DNA of 7,386 nucleotides from Kiritimatiellia bacterium (lineage in GTDB: Bacteria; Verrucomicrobiota; Kiritimatiellia; RFP12; UBA1067). The stretch is taken from contig JAGCPM010000172.1 of NCBI GenBank assembly GCA_017965685.1, positions 1 through 7,386 of the forward strand, read 5' to 3'. The position numbers were made by a program, and so were the translations under genes. The notes below the pieces were generated by a model. The model had not been told where the DNA came from and searched no databases. It was given only the letters and a program-made list of their open reading frames with translations. Positions 1 through 6,244 of this stretch are shown here, piece after piece. Position 1 is the first letter of the stretch. Each line of letters opens with the position of its first letter.

Positions 1-2
1 CG

Positions 3-392
3 CCTGTGTTCACCGTTTCAGGCAAGGTGCTCATCGCGCCGGTTTCCGCGCGCAAGGATGCCCGAATCGTGAAACTTGTCCCCATGAGCGCGAAGAGTGC
101 AATATGCGTCACAGAGTTTGTTGGCGATTGGGTTGTGATGGCGACGGCATCGCGCGTTTGCAGAATTCAGGTGGCAGAAGGAGAGACTCTTTCGGTCCGT
201 CCGGATGCGGCAGTCGCCTGGACGGGTGCGATGCCGACAGGGTTCTGTCCGAGGCTTTCGGTCTGGGACGTTTTTCTGCCGCGCCAGCCTCGCGATCTCC
301 TGTTGACTTTTTACGGACCATCCGTCGTTTGGATTGAAGGTTCGCGTGTTCCTGCCATGAATCTCCCGGGAAGGAGGGTGTATGGCGTTTGA
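3..392 (+). CDS. Probable AIM24-like protein, C-terminal part (5' end outside window)
   Basis: The reading frame is open from the left edge. The GTG at 6 has no SD in view and is probably an internal Val codon, so this is the last ~129 residues of a longer protein. The text resembles the second half of AIM24 (DUF124) family proteins, all-beta proteins of unclear function. It has a GDWVVMA strand, then VAEGETLSVRPDAAVAW, which fits the family pattern of a charged 'GE-hydrophobic-V' turn followed by 'lvAw'. Near the end, LLLTFYGPSVVWIEG resembles the family's closing 'ltftGPG-vwlq' strand pair. No signal peptide or membrane segment is visible in this part. Its stop codon lies 11 nt inside sctW, so the two are probably translationally coupled and share an operon. 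The family call rests on motif memory only. It could instead be an unrelated beta-rich T3SS accessory protein. Confidence 0.5.
   Translation, partial: PVFTVSGKVLIAPVSARKDARIVKLVPMSAKSAICVTEFVGDWVVMATASRVCRIQVAEGETLSVRPDAAVAWTGAMPTGFCPRLSVWDVFLPRQPRDLLLTFYGPSVVWIEGSRVPAMNLPGRRVYGV
371..377 (+). promoter_or_regulatory. Ribosome binding site of sctW
   Basis: AAGGAGG, a near-perfect SD, ends 4 nt before the ATG at 382. It lies inside the end of the upstream reading frame and fixes the sctW start. Confidence 0.75.
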
Positions 393-1557
393 CGCTGCGC
401 AGATTCTCCGGCAGACATACGCGGCCGGGGCCGAGGTTGCGCAGATGCGCGAAAGCCTCATGGCGGAAAAGCCTGTTGCCGCGCAGGTGCAGCGCGGTGA
501 GCTCATGGGCACGGTGCTCGCGGCGGAGGCTGATCCTATGGCGGATTTGATGGATTCGATGGAGGAACTCACCGCTCAGTTTGAGGAGAAGGAAGTCAAG
601 CGCATGTCGGAGCGGAAGATGGGCCCGCTTCAGGGAATGCGCTCCTCGTTCGTGAGGGCGCTTGAGGCGTGGTACTCCATGATGCCCGACATGCCGGGGC
701 GCCAAAGACTCGAAAAGCTCGCTCGGTGGTTGCGCGATGCTGGTGCTTCCGGGGGGTATCCGTCGGCGGAGTCTCTGCTGAAGGCTCTCGGTCATGAATC
801 GACCGATCCGTCGCACCAGTTCGCGATGCTCGATGTTTTGGAGCAGATGGCGGGCGAGGGAGAGCAGGAACTTTTGGAACTGGTAAGACAGTCTAAGGCT
901 CTCTTGATGCAGCAGAAGGGACCGGACGTCAAGGCCGGAATCAATCTGGCCGAAGAGGTCAATGCTCGCGCCACCACGCCAGAGGAGATGCAGAGCCTTA
1001 GGGACATGTACCGCGGTGAGGTGGTTGGCTTCACAAAACCACAAGACTGCTTCCGTTCGCTTATCGCGTCGCGCGGCGCGGAGGGACTGAAGGCCGCTTT
1101 GGAATTTCTCATCGCCGGATGCGGCAAGGATCTTGCATCTTCAACGCCCTCGCTGGCGCCGGAGGCTCTGGGCAGGATACTCACGGATCTTCAGTGCGTA
1201 CAGGTTCTGCAGACGGTCATGGAGAAGCTTTCGCAACTCGCGGAGCGTATGGGTTCTCAGTTCGCCGAACCCTGTCTCTTGAACGGCGAGCAGCTTACCG
1301 GCCACGTTCTTGAGCTCACGGAGCAGGCGTTCGTCACGGCGGTTGCGGTTTCGCGCCTAGTAGGCGAGTGCGGAATGGCGAAACTCCTTGCGAGAATGGA
1401 TTTTACCCGCGAGCTCACGAGGATATTCAGGCAGCTTTCGCCGCGGCTCTTTGCGAAGGAGTGTGACAGGCAGCGGTTGGTGGATGCGGCGCAGGAGCAT
1501 CTTGACGAGCTTATCACGGAAGAGAATGAACGCGAGGCGGAAGGAGACGCGGCATGA
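382..1557 (+). CDS. sctW: SctW gatekeeper (YopN/CopN/InvE/HrpJ family) with fused TyeA-like C-terminus
   Basis: A 391-residue, mostly helical soluble protein. SctW proteins sit at the cytoplasmic face of the export apparatus, bind SctV, and hold back effector export until host contact or translocator export. The N-terminal ~80 residues are Gln/Glu/Met-rich and probably hold the secretion signal and chaperone-binding region. A HrpJ-like helical domain follows at roughly 50-290. It includes EALGHE/GHESTD-like loops and the helix DVLEQMAGEGEQELLELVRQ. The last ~90 residues (296-385, with LTEQAFVTAVAVSRLVGECG) look like TyeA. The length fits single-chain gatekeepers such as CopN and InvE, not Yersinia, where YopN and TyeA are separate. 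The start at 382 has a strong SD. The stop overlaps the next ATG as ATGA, and the next gene is its likely chaperone. The gene context supports the call strongly, and sequence resemblance is moderate, as usual for this divergent family. Confidence 0.88.
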   Translation: MAFDAAQILRQTYAAGAEVAQMRESLMAEKPVAAQVQRGELMGTVLAAEADPMADLMDSMEELTAQFEEKEVKRMSERKMGPLQGMRSSFVRALEAWYSMMPDMPGRQRLEKLARWLRDAGASGGYPSAESLLKALGHESTDPSHQFAMLDVLEQMAGEGEQELLELVRQSKALLMQQKGPDVKAGINLAEEVNARATTPEEMQSLRDMYRGEVVGFTKPQDCFRSLIASRGAEGLKAALEFLIAGCGKDLASSTPSLAPEALGRILTDLQCVQVLQTVMEKLSQLAERMGSQFAEPCLLNGEQLTGHVLELTEQAFVTAVAVSRLVGECGMAKLLARMDFTRELTRIFRQLSPRLFAKECDRQRLVDAAQEHLDELITEENEREAEGDAA

Positions 1558-1949
1558 CGGTTCCTGGATGGATATCTGCGATCGTGCGCGGTTTCGGCTC
1601 TGGGGCGGGGCTTGAGAACCTCTCCTTCAACGAGAGAGGTGTCGCTGGGGTGGCTTTTGAGAATGGTTTCACGCTGAGGTTCGAGTATGTCGAGTCCGCG
1701 CTGATGGTGGAGATGTCGGTTCCGTCGAATCCTGATGCGGAGAGAATGAAAGCACTTTTGTCGTATTCGCACCCTCGGGCCGCCGCACCGGGGGCGATGA
1801 GGATGCGCACGGGATACATCACGAAAAGCGGGCGGGTCGTATTCGCGGTCAGACTCGAATCCCGCGACGTAACTGGACCGGCGGTACATGACGCGTTCGC
1901 CATGCTTTGGCGCGCGGCAGGGGAATTCGGAGGCGAATCATGGGCCTGA
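1554..1949 (+). CDS. Class I T3SS chaperone, CesT/SycN-like, probably for SctW
   Basis: A small 131-residue protein with the alpha-beta-beta-beta-alpha-beta-beta-alpha order expected of class I (CesT/SycE-type) secretion chaperones. It has an N-terminal amphipathic helix (about 4-12), hydrophobic strands at 21-57 with the typical 'L-F-E-RG-x-x-x-x-FENGFTLRFEY' texture, further strands near 82-104, and a C-terminal helix at 107-125. These proteins dimerise and keep the N-terminus of one substrate unfolded and ready for export. It lies directly between sctW and the sctX-like gene, matching sycN in Yersinia (yopN-tyeA-sycN-yscX) and the copN neighbourhood of Chlamydia, so SctW is the likely client. 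AAGGAG at 1541-1546, 7 nt upstream, supports the ATG at 1554, which overlaps the sctW stop as ATGA. No specific SycN, YscB or Scc subtype can be assigned from the residues alone. Confidence 0.8.
   Translation: MTVPGWISAIVRGFGSGAGLENLSFNERGVAGVAFENGFTLRFEYVESALMVEMSVPSNPDAERMKALLSYSHPRAAAPGAMRMRTGYITKSGRVVFAVRLESRDVTGPAVHDAFAMLWRAAGEFGGESWA
1929..1933 (+). promoter_or_regulatory. Ribosome binding site deciding the sctX start
   Basis: GGAGG lies 6 nt before the ATG at 1940. It favours this start over the in-frame TTG at 1907, which has no SD and would add a basic 11-residue extension. Confidence 0.65.
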
Positions 1950-2326
1950 ACGTATCGAGAACAACCGAGCCGTTGAGGTTTGATGTAGGCATCGGCAAGG
2001 CTGGCTATGCGGACATAATCGCATCGCCTGGTGCGGGCGAGCCTCAGAAAACGCTAATGCCGGGAACGACTACCGTTTCGCAGGCCCTCGACGATCTCTT
2101 TCCGCCGGACCGCAGTGTAAACGGCGAGATAATGCGCGCGTTGGTGGCGGGCAATCCCGCATCGTTGCGCACGCCGAGAGGATTTTCAGAGTCGGCCCGC
2201 ATTGCCGCCCGTTCGCTCAGGGAGCGCGGAAGCGAGGCTTCTGACAGGGCGGCGCATGAGATTGAAAACCTGCTGGCGGACGCCGATTTGCTCGAGCATT
2301 GCCGCATGGCGCTATTGGAGACATGA
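1940..2326 (+). CDS. sctX: Probable SctX (YscX-like) early T3SS substrate
   Basis: A 128-residue soluble protein, close to Yersinia YscX (122). YscX is a secreted component that works with its chaperone YscY and the export gate YscV and is needed for assembly of Ysc-type machines. From residue 50 an alignment with YscX as I remember it is almost gap-free: LDDLFPP against LERLYPT, then a Gly/Pro turn (about 71-81), a long Arg/Glu helix (82-97), and a C-terminal helix ending DLLEHCRMALL against DRLLQIILNLL. The N-terminal 45 residues are low in complexity and probably disordered, as expected of a secretion signal. The place between a SycN-like chaperone and sctV is exactly that of yscX. It overlaps the chaperone gene by 10 nt. 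No yscY follows, since the stop codon touches the sctV start. Overall identity is low, so position carries much of the call. Confidence 0.62.
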   Translation: MGLNVSRTTEPLRFDVGIGKAGYADIIASPGAGEPQKTLMPGTTTVSQALDDLFPPDRSVNGEIMRALVAGNPASLRTPRGFSESARIAARSLRERGSEASDRAAHEIENLLADADLLEHCRMALLET

Positions 2327-4416
2327 TGAACGGCAGATTCACAAACTTCTCGAACGTGTTTTCGAGGTTCGGCGATCTGGTGCTCGCTTTCCTCGTCGTC
2401 TGCATTATCGGGCTTCTCATCATCCCGCTGCCGACGCCGATGGTGGACCTCCTCATCGCGACCAACATCATGATTTCGACTGTGATGTTGATGCTTTCGC
2501 TCTACCTTCCGCGCGCGCTTGCGTTCTCTACTTTCCCGTCGATGCTCCTCTTTACGACGCTGTTCCGCCTTGCGCTGAACGTGACGACAACGAGGCTCAT
2601 TCTTCTCAAGGCGGACGCGGGCGAGATTATCTACACTTTCGGCAATTTCGTCGTCGGCGGCAACTTCATTGTAGGCGCGGTGATCTTTCTGATCATAACT
2701 ATCGTGCAGTTCGTCGTGATTGCGAAGGGCGCGGAGCGCGTTTCCGAGGTCGCGGCTAGGTTTACTCTCGACGCAATGCCAGGAAAGCAGATGTCCATCG
2801 ACGCCGATTTGCGCGCAGGCGCCATCGATCAGGATACGGCCAAGAAACGCCGCACTGAACTCGCCAAGGAATCTCAGCTTTACGGCGCGATGGACGGCGC
2901 GATGAAATTCGTGAAGGGTGACGCGATCGCAGGTCTTATAATGACCTCGATCAACATAATCGGCGGCATTTGCATCGGCGTGTTCATGAACGGCAAGGAA
3001 GTTGGATGGGCCGTCACAAAGTACGGCATACTGACTATTGGTGACGGCCTTGTCTCGCAGATTCCCGCGCTTCTCGTGTCGATAACCTCCGGCGTGATAG
3101 TGACGCGCGTAGGGGATGTGGATAACAAGCCGCTAGGTCAGGATATCATAGACCAGTTCTTTGCGCAACCGAAGGCGATACTTCTCGGTTCCGTGATGCT
3201 CGTCGCGATAGGACTCATACCCGGCTTCCCGAAGATACAGATATTCGGCCTCGCGGCGTTCGTTGCGCTCGTAGGCTGGAGCCTTATGGCGAAGGCGAAA
3301 CTGGCCGCCGCGCGCGCAGCCAAGGCCGAAGATCCCCTCGCCGCCGCCGCGCCGTCGGAAGGCTCCGCTCCTCGCCCGAAGAGAAAGGATGGAGACGACT
3401 TCTCCATGGTCACGCCGCTAACGGTGGATATTGACGCGGATATCCGCGGCGCGCTCACATATGACGCGTTGAACGACCAGATAATGTCCGTCCGCCGCGC
3501 CCTCTACCACGATCTTGGTGTTCCGTTTCCAGGCATCAACCTTTCGCTCAATCCGTCGCTTCGCGACGGCAAGTATCGCCTTCTCGTCAACGAAGTGCCG
3601 GTCTCCGAAGGCGTGCTCCGCAAAGGATTCGTATTCGCCCTCGAGGAACCAGAGAATCTTTCTGCCACGGGAATCGTGTTCGAGACCGGAAAACCTTTCC
3701 TGCAGGGCTACGATACGTGCTGGGTCAAGGCGGAGGAGAAGCCTCGCCTCGACGAATCGGGCATCCGCTCTCTGGATCTTGGCGGGGTTCTAACATACCA
3801 TCTCTCCGGCGTCCTGAGGCGCTATGCGCACGAATTCCTTTCTCTCCAGGAGACACGCATTCTCTTCGACCATATGGAGAAGGAGGCGCCAGAACTTGTC
3901 AAGGAGGTCCAGCGCGTGCTGCCACTCCAGAAGATCACGGACGTCCTGCAACGTCTCGTGCAGGAGGGCGTGTCGATTCGCGACTTGAAGCGCATCACGC
4001 AGACGCTCATCGAATGGGGACAAAAGGAGAAGGATTCGGTTCTCCTTGTCGAATACGTTCGCGCCGCATTGAGCCGCTACATCTCCTACAAGTTCTCCGG
4101 CGGACAGAACATCATCGCCGCGTACCTGCTCGATCCCGCGCTTGAGGAGAAGATAAGGAAGTCTGTTCGCCAGACTTCGGGCGGCTCCTACCTAGCGATG
4201 GATCCCGCGACGGTGCGCTCGATACTTTCCGTTGTCAAACGCACTATCGGCAACCTCTCGAAGATTCCGCAGAAGCCGGTTCTTGTCGTATCCGTCGATA
4301 TCCGCCGCTATTTCCGCAAGATGATCGAGAAGGACTACTACGAGCTGCCAATCCTGTCGTTCCAGGAGCTTAGCGCGGAAATCAACATCCAGCCGCTCGG
4401 GAGAATCAAGCTATGA
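2326..4416 (+). CDS. sctV: SctV export gate protein (YscV/LcrD/InvA, FHIPEP family)
   Basis: A 696-residue protein (YscV is ~704). SctV forms a nonameric ring in the inner membrane, with a large cytosolic cage that receives chaperone-substrate complexes and uses the proton gradient. The first ~320 residues hold about eight hydrophobic segments (e.g. 17-36, 40-60, 114-132 and the run near 290-320). They include the family hallmark FRLALNVTTTRLILL at about 80-94 and the conserved cytoplasmic loop with RFTLDAMPGKQMSID at about 145-159 and QLYGAMDGAMKFVKGDAIAG. A charged Ala/Pro linker (about 322-358) leads to the cytosolic domain (about 360-696), which ends in the usual PILSFQEL-x9-PLGRI stretch. 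Start choice: GGAG at 2317-2320 lies 5 nt from the ATG at 2326 but only 2 nt from the ATG at 2323. Both are possible and differ by one residue. The TTG at 2299 is too far upstream of the SD. It overlaps sctX by 1 nt and sctD by 4 nt. Confidence 0.98.
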   Translation: MNGRFTNFSNVFSRFGDLVLAFLVVCIIGLLIIPLPTPMVDLLIATNIMISTVMLMLSLYLPRALAFSTFPSMLLFTTLFRLALNVTTTRLILLKADAGEIIYTFGNFVVGGNFIVGAVIFLIITIVQFVVIAKGAERVSEVAARFTLDAMPGKQMSIDADLRAGAIDQDTAKKRRTELAKESQLYGAMDGAMKFVKGDAIAGLIMTSINIIGGICIGVFMNGKEVGWAVTKYGILTIGDGLVSQIPALLVSITSGVIVTRVGDVDNKPLGQDIIDQFFAQPKAILLGSVMLVAIGLIPGFPKIQIFGLAAFVALVGWSLMAKAKLAAARAAKAEDPLAAAAPSEGSAPRPKRKDGDDFSMVTPLTVDIDADIRGALTYDALNDQIMSVRRALYHDLGVPFPGINLSLNPSLRDGKYRLLVNEVPVSEGVLRKGFVFALEEPENLSATGIVFETGKPFLQGYDTCWVKAEEKPRLDESGIRSLDLGGVLTYHLSGVLRRYAHEFLSLQETRILFDHMEKEAPELVKEVQRVLPLQKITDVLQRLVQEGVSIRDLKRITQTLIEWGQKEKDSVLLVEYVRAALSRYISYKFSGGQNIIAAYLLDPALEEKIRKSVRQTSGGSYLAMDPATVRSILSVVKRTIGNLSKIPQKPVLVVSVDIRRYFRKMIEKDYYELPILSFQELSAEINIQPLGRIKL

Positions 4417-5630
4417 GTTTTTTGCTTAGGATATTCGAGGGCCCGAACAAGGGCGCGGAGGTGGCGCTTGTCGAAGGCGTTGCGGTGACTCTTGGAAAAA
4501 CCGACGATTGCGACATAACTCTTGCCGACATGACTATGCCGGACTCTCCCCTTAAAATAGAAACTTCGCCGGAGAGGGTTTCCGTGGATGGAGAAGCATT
4601 GGAACCGTTTCTGGTTAAAACCATCGGTGCAACGTCCTTTGCGGTCGGTCCCGCCGATGCGCCGTGGGACAAGCTCAAATGGCCTGCGCTTGAGAAGCTT
4701 CCTGCGGAGAGTGCGCAAGAACCGGAAATCGGGAAAACAGATGAACCCGCTAATCCCCCGGTAGTTGATTCTGCGCCCGAAGGCGAGCCGCCGGAAGGGG
4801 AAAAACCAGCCAAGCGCGGCCACGGCTGCCTCGTTTTTCTCGTCATGCTTTTGCTGTTTGCGGCGCTTCTTGCCGCACTCGGATGGCATTTCCGCGAAAA
4901 GACGCGCCCTTGGGCGGTCGCGGCCAAGGATCGCGCCGTCGCGTATGCGAGCAGCGCCAAAGAGTATTCAAAGGGTGTGTACGCGCGCTGGCGTGACAGG
5001 AACAAACCGGTCGAGCCTGCAGCACCTGAACCGACGCTCGCCGATGTGGCGGCAAAGTACGGCCTCGCGCTGGACGAAAGCCGCATGGCTCTTTCGGGCA
5101 ATCTGGCCACACGTCGCGAACGTCTCGCCGCCACCGCCGAGGCGTACGCAGCCATGCCCGGCGCGGAACTCGATCTGTCGGATGACGAATCCTTCCGGCA
5201 GGCGGCCGAGGACGGACTGTTTACTCTCACCGAGGGCGCGCTCAAGGTCGTGACGGCGACTAATCGCTTCCTGCAAGTGACCGGCGTTTCGGCGTCGGCA
5301 AACCATTTGGAGTCGACAATGGCCCAGCTGGTGGCAGACTTGCCGAAACTGCGTGGCTTCGACGCCTCGGAGGTATCCTTGCCCGGTGGAGCCAAGGGCC
5401 TCTCTGGCGATTCCGGTGCAAGCCTCGCCGCTAGCACCGTCACACGGAGCAAGAAAGCGCCTGTTCTGCCGGTGTGCGGAATATTAACGGCTCCGTATCC
5501 ATGCCTTGTGATGAAGGATGGCGCGAGGGTGCTGGAAGGAGCGGCGATAAGCGGGTGGATTGTAAAGTCGATAGGCGCGGACAGCGTGATATTGACGAAC
5601 GCTACGGGGAGGATGGAATGGAAGCCGTGA
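4413..5630 (+). CDS. sctD: SctD inner-membrane ring protein (YscD family) with FHA-like domain
   Basis: A 405-residue bitopic protein (YscD is ~419). SctD forms the outer of the two inner-membrane rings and links them to the secretin. Residues 1-95 form a degenerate FHA-like beta domain in the cytosol: SFLLRIFEGPNKGAEVAL resembles the YscD start, and the phosphothreonine-binding Ser/His are absent, as is normal for SctD. An acidic, Pro-rich linker (about 96-134) precedes one membrane helix at 139-158, flanked by KRGHG. The periplasmic part includes a ring-building-like alpha/beta region (about 205-320). A C-terminal beta domain (about 350-405) has RVLEGAAISGWIVKSIGADS, typical of the last SctD/GspC-like module. 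The ATG at 4413 overlaps the sctV stop as ATGA, and a weak SD (CGGGAG, 4398-4403) lies 9 nt away. It is followed by yscE, sctF and yscG homologues, as in Yersinia and Chlamydia. Confidence 0.93.
   Translation: MSFLLRIFEGPNKGAEVALVEGVAVTLGKTDDCDITLADMTMPDSPLKIETSPERVSVDGEALEPFLVKTIGATSFAVGPADAPWDKLKWPALEKLPAESAQEPEIGKTDEPANPPVVDSAPEGEPPEGEKPAKRGHGCLVFLVMLLLFAALLAALGWHFREKTRPWAVAAKDRAVAYASSAKEYSKGVYARWRDRNKPVEPAAPEPTLADVAAKYGLALDESRMALSGNLATRRERLAATAEAYAAMPGAELDLSDDESFRQAAEDGLFTLTEGALKVVTATNRFLQVTGVSASANHLESTMAQLVADLPKLRGFDASEVSLPGGAKGLSGDSGASLAASTVTRSKKAPVLPVCGILTAPYPCLVMKDGARVLEGAAISGWIVKSIGADSVILTNATGRMEWKP
5606..5613 (+). promoter_or_regulatory. Ribosome binding site deciding the yscE-like start
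   Basis: GGGGAGGA, inside the end of sctD, puts its GGAGG core 5 nt before the ATG at 5618. It selects this start over the in-frame upstream ATG at 5474 and the downstream ATGs at 5642 and 5648. Confidence 0.7.
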
Positions 5631-5869
5631 ACACCCCCGTAATGCTGATGGAGATTGAGAAGGAACTCGCGGGCCCTGATCGCGAGGCGGCGCTCGCCAA
5701 GTATGATAGAGTCCTCTCGAACCTCTCCGCGAGAATCGACGGGGCAATGAGATCAGGCCTCGCACCGGATGAGTATCCGAAGGTTGAGGCGTTGAAAGAG
5801 GCGAACGTCCTCGCAAGAAAGATTTTGCGTCTGACCGCCCGGGTGGGCGGGGAGGCGCGGAAAGCGTAG
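5618..5869 (+). CDS. yscE: YscE-like needle co-chaperone
   Basis: A small 83-residue protein (YscE is ~66) predicted to be two helices forming a hairpin. In Ysc-type systems YscE stabilises the TPR chaperone YscG, and the pair holds the needle subunit as a soluble monomer in the cytosol. From residue 11 the text follows YscE as I remember it: MEIEKELAGPDREAALAK, then a helix with LSNLSARIDGAM, the RSGLAPDEYPKVEALKEA turn and start of helix two (YscE has RGGDAKQYQVWQRESKA there), and a closing hydrophobic helix, ARKILRLTARV. It sits between sctD and sctF, exactly where yscE/cdsE lies. Its start overlaps the end of sctD by 13 nt with a strong SD. The first ~8 residues (EAVNTPVM) are an extension relative to YscE. 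The family is short and divergent, so the call relies on position plus pattern. 'sctE' is avoided because that name is also used for the YopB translocator. Confidence 0.75.
   Translation: MEAVNTPVMLMEIEKELAGPDREAALAKYDRVLSNLSARIDGAMRSGLAPDEYPKVEALKEANVLARKILRLTARVGGEARKA
5835..5850 (+). promoter_or_regulatory. GC-rich hairpin near the end of the yscE-like gene
   Basis: CCGCCC (5835-5840) and GGGCGG (5845-5850) pair perfectly around a 4-nt loop, GGGT. It lies in codons near the end of the gene, about 68 nt before sctF. There is no T run after it, so it is not an intrinsic terminator. It may act with the hairpin at 5863-5884 to protect sctF mRNA, or it may only reflect GC-rich codons. Confidence 0.35.
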
Positions 5870-5884
5870 CCGAAAGGCGACGTT
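5863..5884 (+). promoter_or_regulatory. GAAA-capped hairpin spanning the yscE stop codon, upstream of sctF
   Basis: GCC (5869-5871), loop GAAA (5872-5875) and GGC (5876-5878) form a GNRA-capped stem. After one A/G mismatch (5868/5879) the stem continues with CGT/ACG (5865-5867 with 5880-5882), then a G-U pair and an A-U pair (5864/5883, 5863/5884). The stop codon TAG (5867-5869) lies in the 5' arm. The hairpin is followed directly by an unstructured A-rich stretch and the sctF SD, not by a T tract. It therefore fits an mRNA-stabilising or processing element better than a terminator. Confidence 0.5.
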
Positions 5885-5917
5885 CAACAAAAACAAAACA
5901 GACAAAGGAGTAAACAA
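5884..5917 (+). promoter_or_regulatory. A-rich leader and ribosome binding site of sctF
   Basis: The stretch after the hairpin is almost free of G and T and rich in A and C (AACAAAAACAAAACAGAC), followed by AAAGGAG at 5904-5910, 7 nt before the ATG. It stands out sharply from the GC-rich coding sequence around it. A-rich unpaired leaders favour ribosome entry, which suits a subunit needed in over a hundred copies per machine. Confidence 0.65.
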
Positions 5918-6244
5918 ATGGGTTACGGAGTAACAGACGCAGTTGGTGCGGCCGAGTTGAAGAACTTCGCTGACACAGGCTTGTATCGTGTGAAAGATGG
6001 GTCGGCGACCAAGGACTACATCCACACTGATGCGGTCTACAACGCGCTCATCAATGCGGCGGGCCAGATGGAGACGCGTCTCAAGGAGTCGCTTGAGAAC
6101 TACCAGCAGCACCCTGATGTGCAGGCGAACCTGCAGCAGTTGCAGTACGACCTGCAGCAGTGGAACCTCGCGCTCACCACGATGACGAACATCAACAAGA
6201 ACATGGGCGACGCGCTCAGCTCGATCGCCTCCAACTTCCGCTGA
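5918..6244 (+). CDS. sctF: SctF needle filament subunit (YscF/MxiH/PrgI family)
   Basis: A 108-residue helical protein (YscF is 87) that polymerises into the extracellular needle through which effectors pass. The family helix-turn-helix is plain: helix one at about 38-63 (DAVYNALINAAGQMETRLKE), a Pro-containing turn at HPD (65-67), and helix two at about 68-105. LQQLQYDLQQWNLALTT at 72-88 matches the family 'P-x-x-L-x-x-LQ-x-x-l-x-x-W/s' pattern, and it ends in the polar DALSSIASNF. Two identical nonamers, CTGCAGCAG (6131-6139, 6152-6160), encode the LQQ starts of successive heptads. The N-terminal ~35 residues, which should face the needle outside or lumen, are longer than in YscF. It has the only real leader in the window (48 nt, A-rich, strong SD) and is flanked by both halves of its predicted chaperone. 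Asn is nearly always AAC and Lys AAG, suggesting high expression. Confidence 0.95.
   Translation: MGYGVTDAVGAAELKNFADTGLYRVKDGSATKDYIHTDAVYNALINAAGQMETRLKESLENYQQHPDVQANLQQLQYDLQQWNLALTTMTNINKNMGDALSSIASNFR

Noticed and set aside
1021..1042. Inverted repeat GTGGTT/AACCAC inside sctW
   Set aside because: A 6-bp stem with a 10-nt loop in coding sequence is at chance level and has no regulatory context.
109..1044. Long open frame of 311 codons on the minus strand
   Set aside because: It lies antisense to the AIM24-like gene and sctW. Its translation is rich in Arg, His and Leu without recognisable motifs. It is a by-product of GC-rich codon bias on the coding strand.
1618..1640. Inverted repeat ACCTCTC/GAGAGGT with a 9-nt loop
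   Set aside because: It sits within the chaperone coding region with no T tract or start site nearby. A single 7-bp stem is not convincing.
2299..2325. TTG at 2299 as an upstream start for sctV
   Set aside because: It would add eight residues from inside sctX and has no SD. GGAG at 2317-2320 points to the ATG at 2326 (or 2323).
2202..2759. 185-codon plus-strand frame overlapping sctX and sctV
   Set aside because: It overlaps two well-supported genes in another frame, and its translation is rich in Arg, His and Cys with no family features.
3435..3448. Perfect 14-bp palindrome CGCGGATATCCGCG
   Set aside because: It lies inside sctV in a conserved coding stretch. About half of one such palindrome is expected by chance in a window of this length, and it has no promoter context.
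4406..5452. Long open frame of 348 codons on the minus strand
   Set aside because: It is fully antisense to sctD, with a Ser/Ala/Arg-rich translation and no domain pattern. sctD in the other direction is clear.
6160..6243. Upstream start at 6160 for the yscG-like gene
   Set aside because: The extra 28 residues are His/Arg/Gln-rich out-of-frame sctF sequence. The TPR-like pattern begins after the ATG at 6244.
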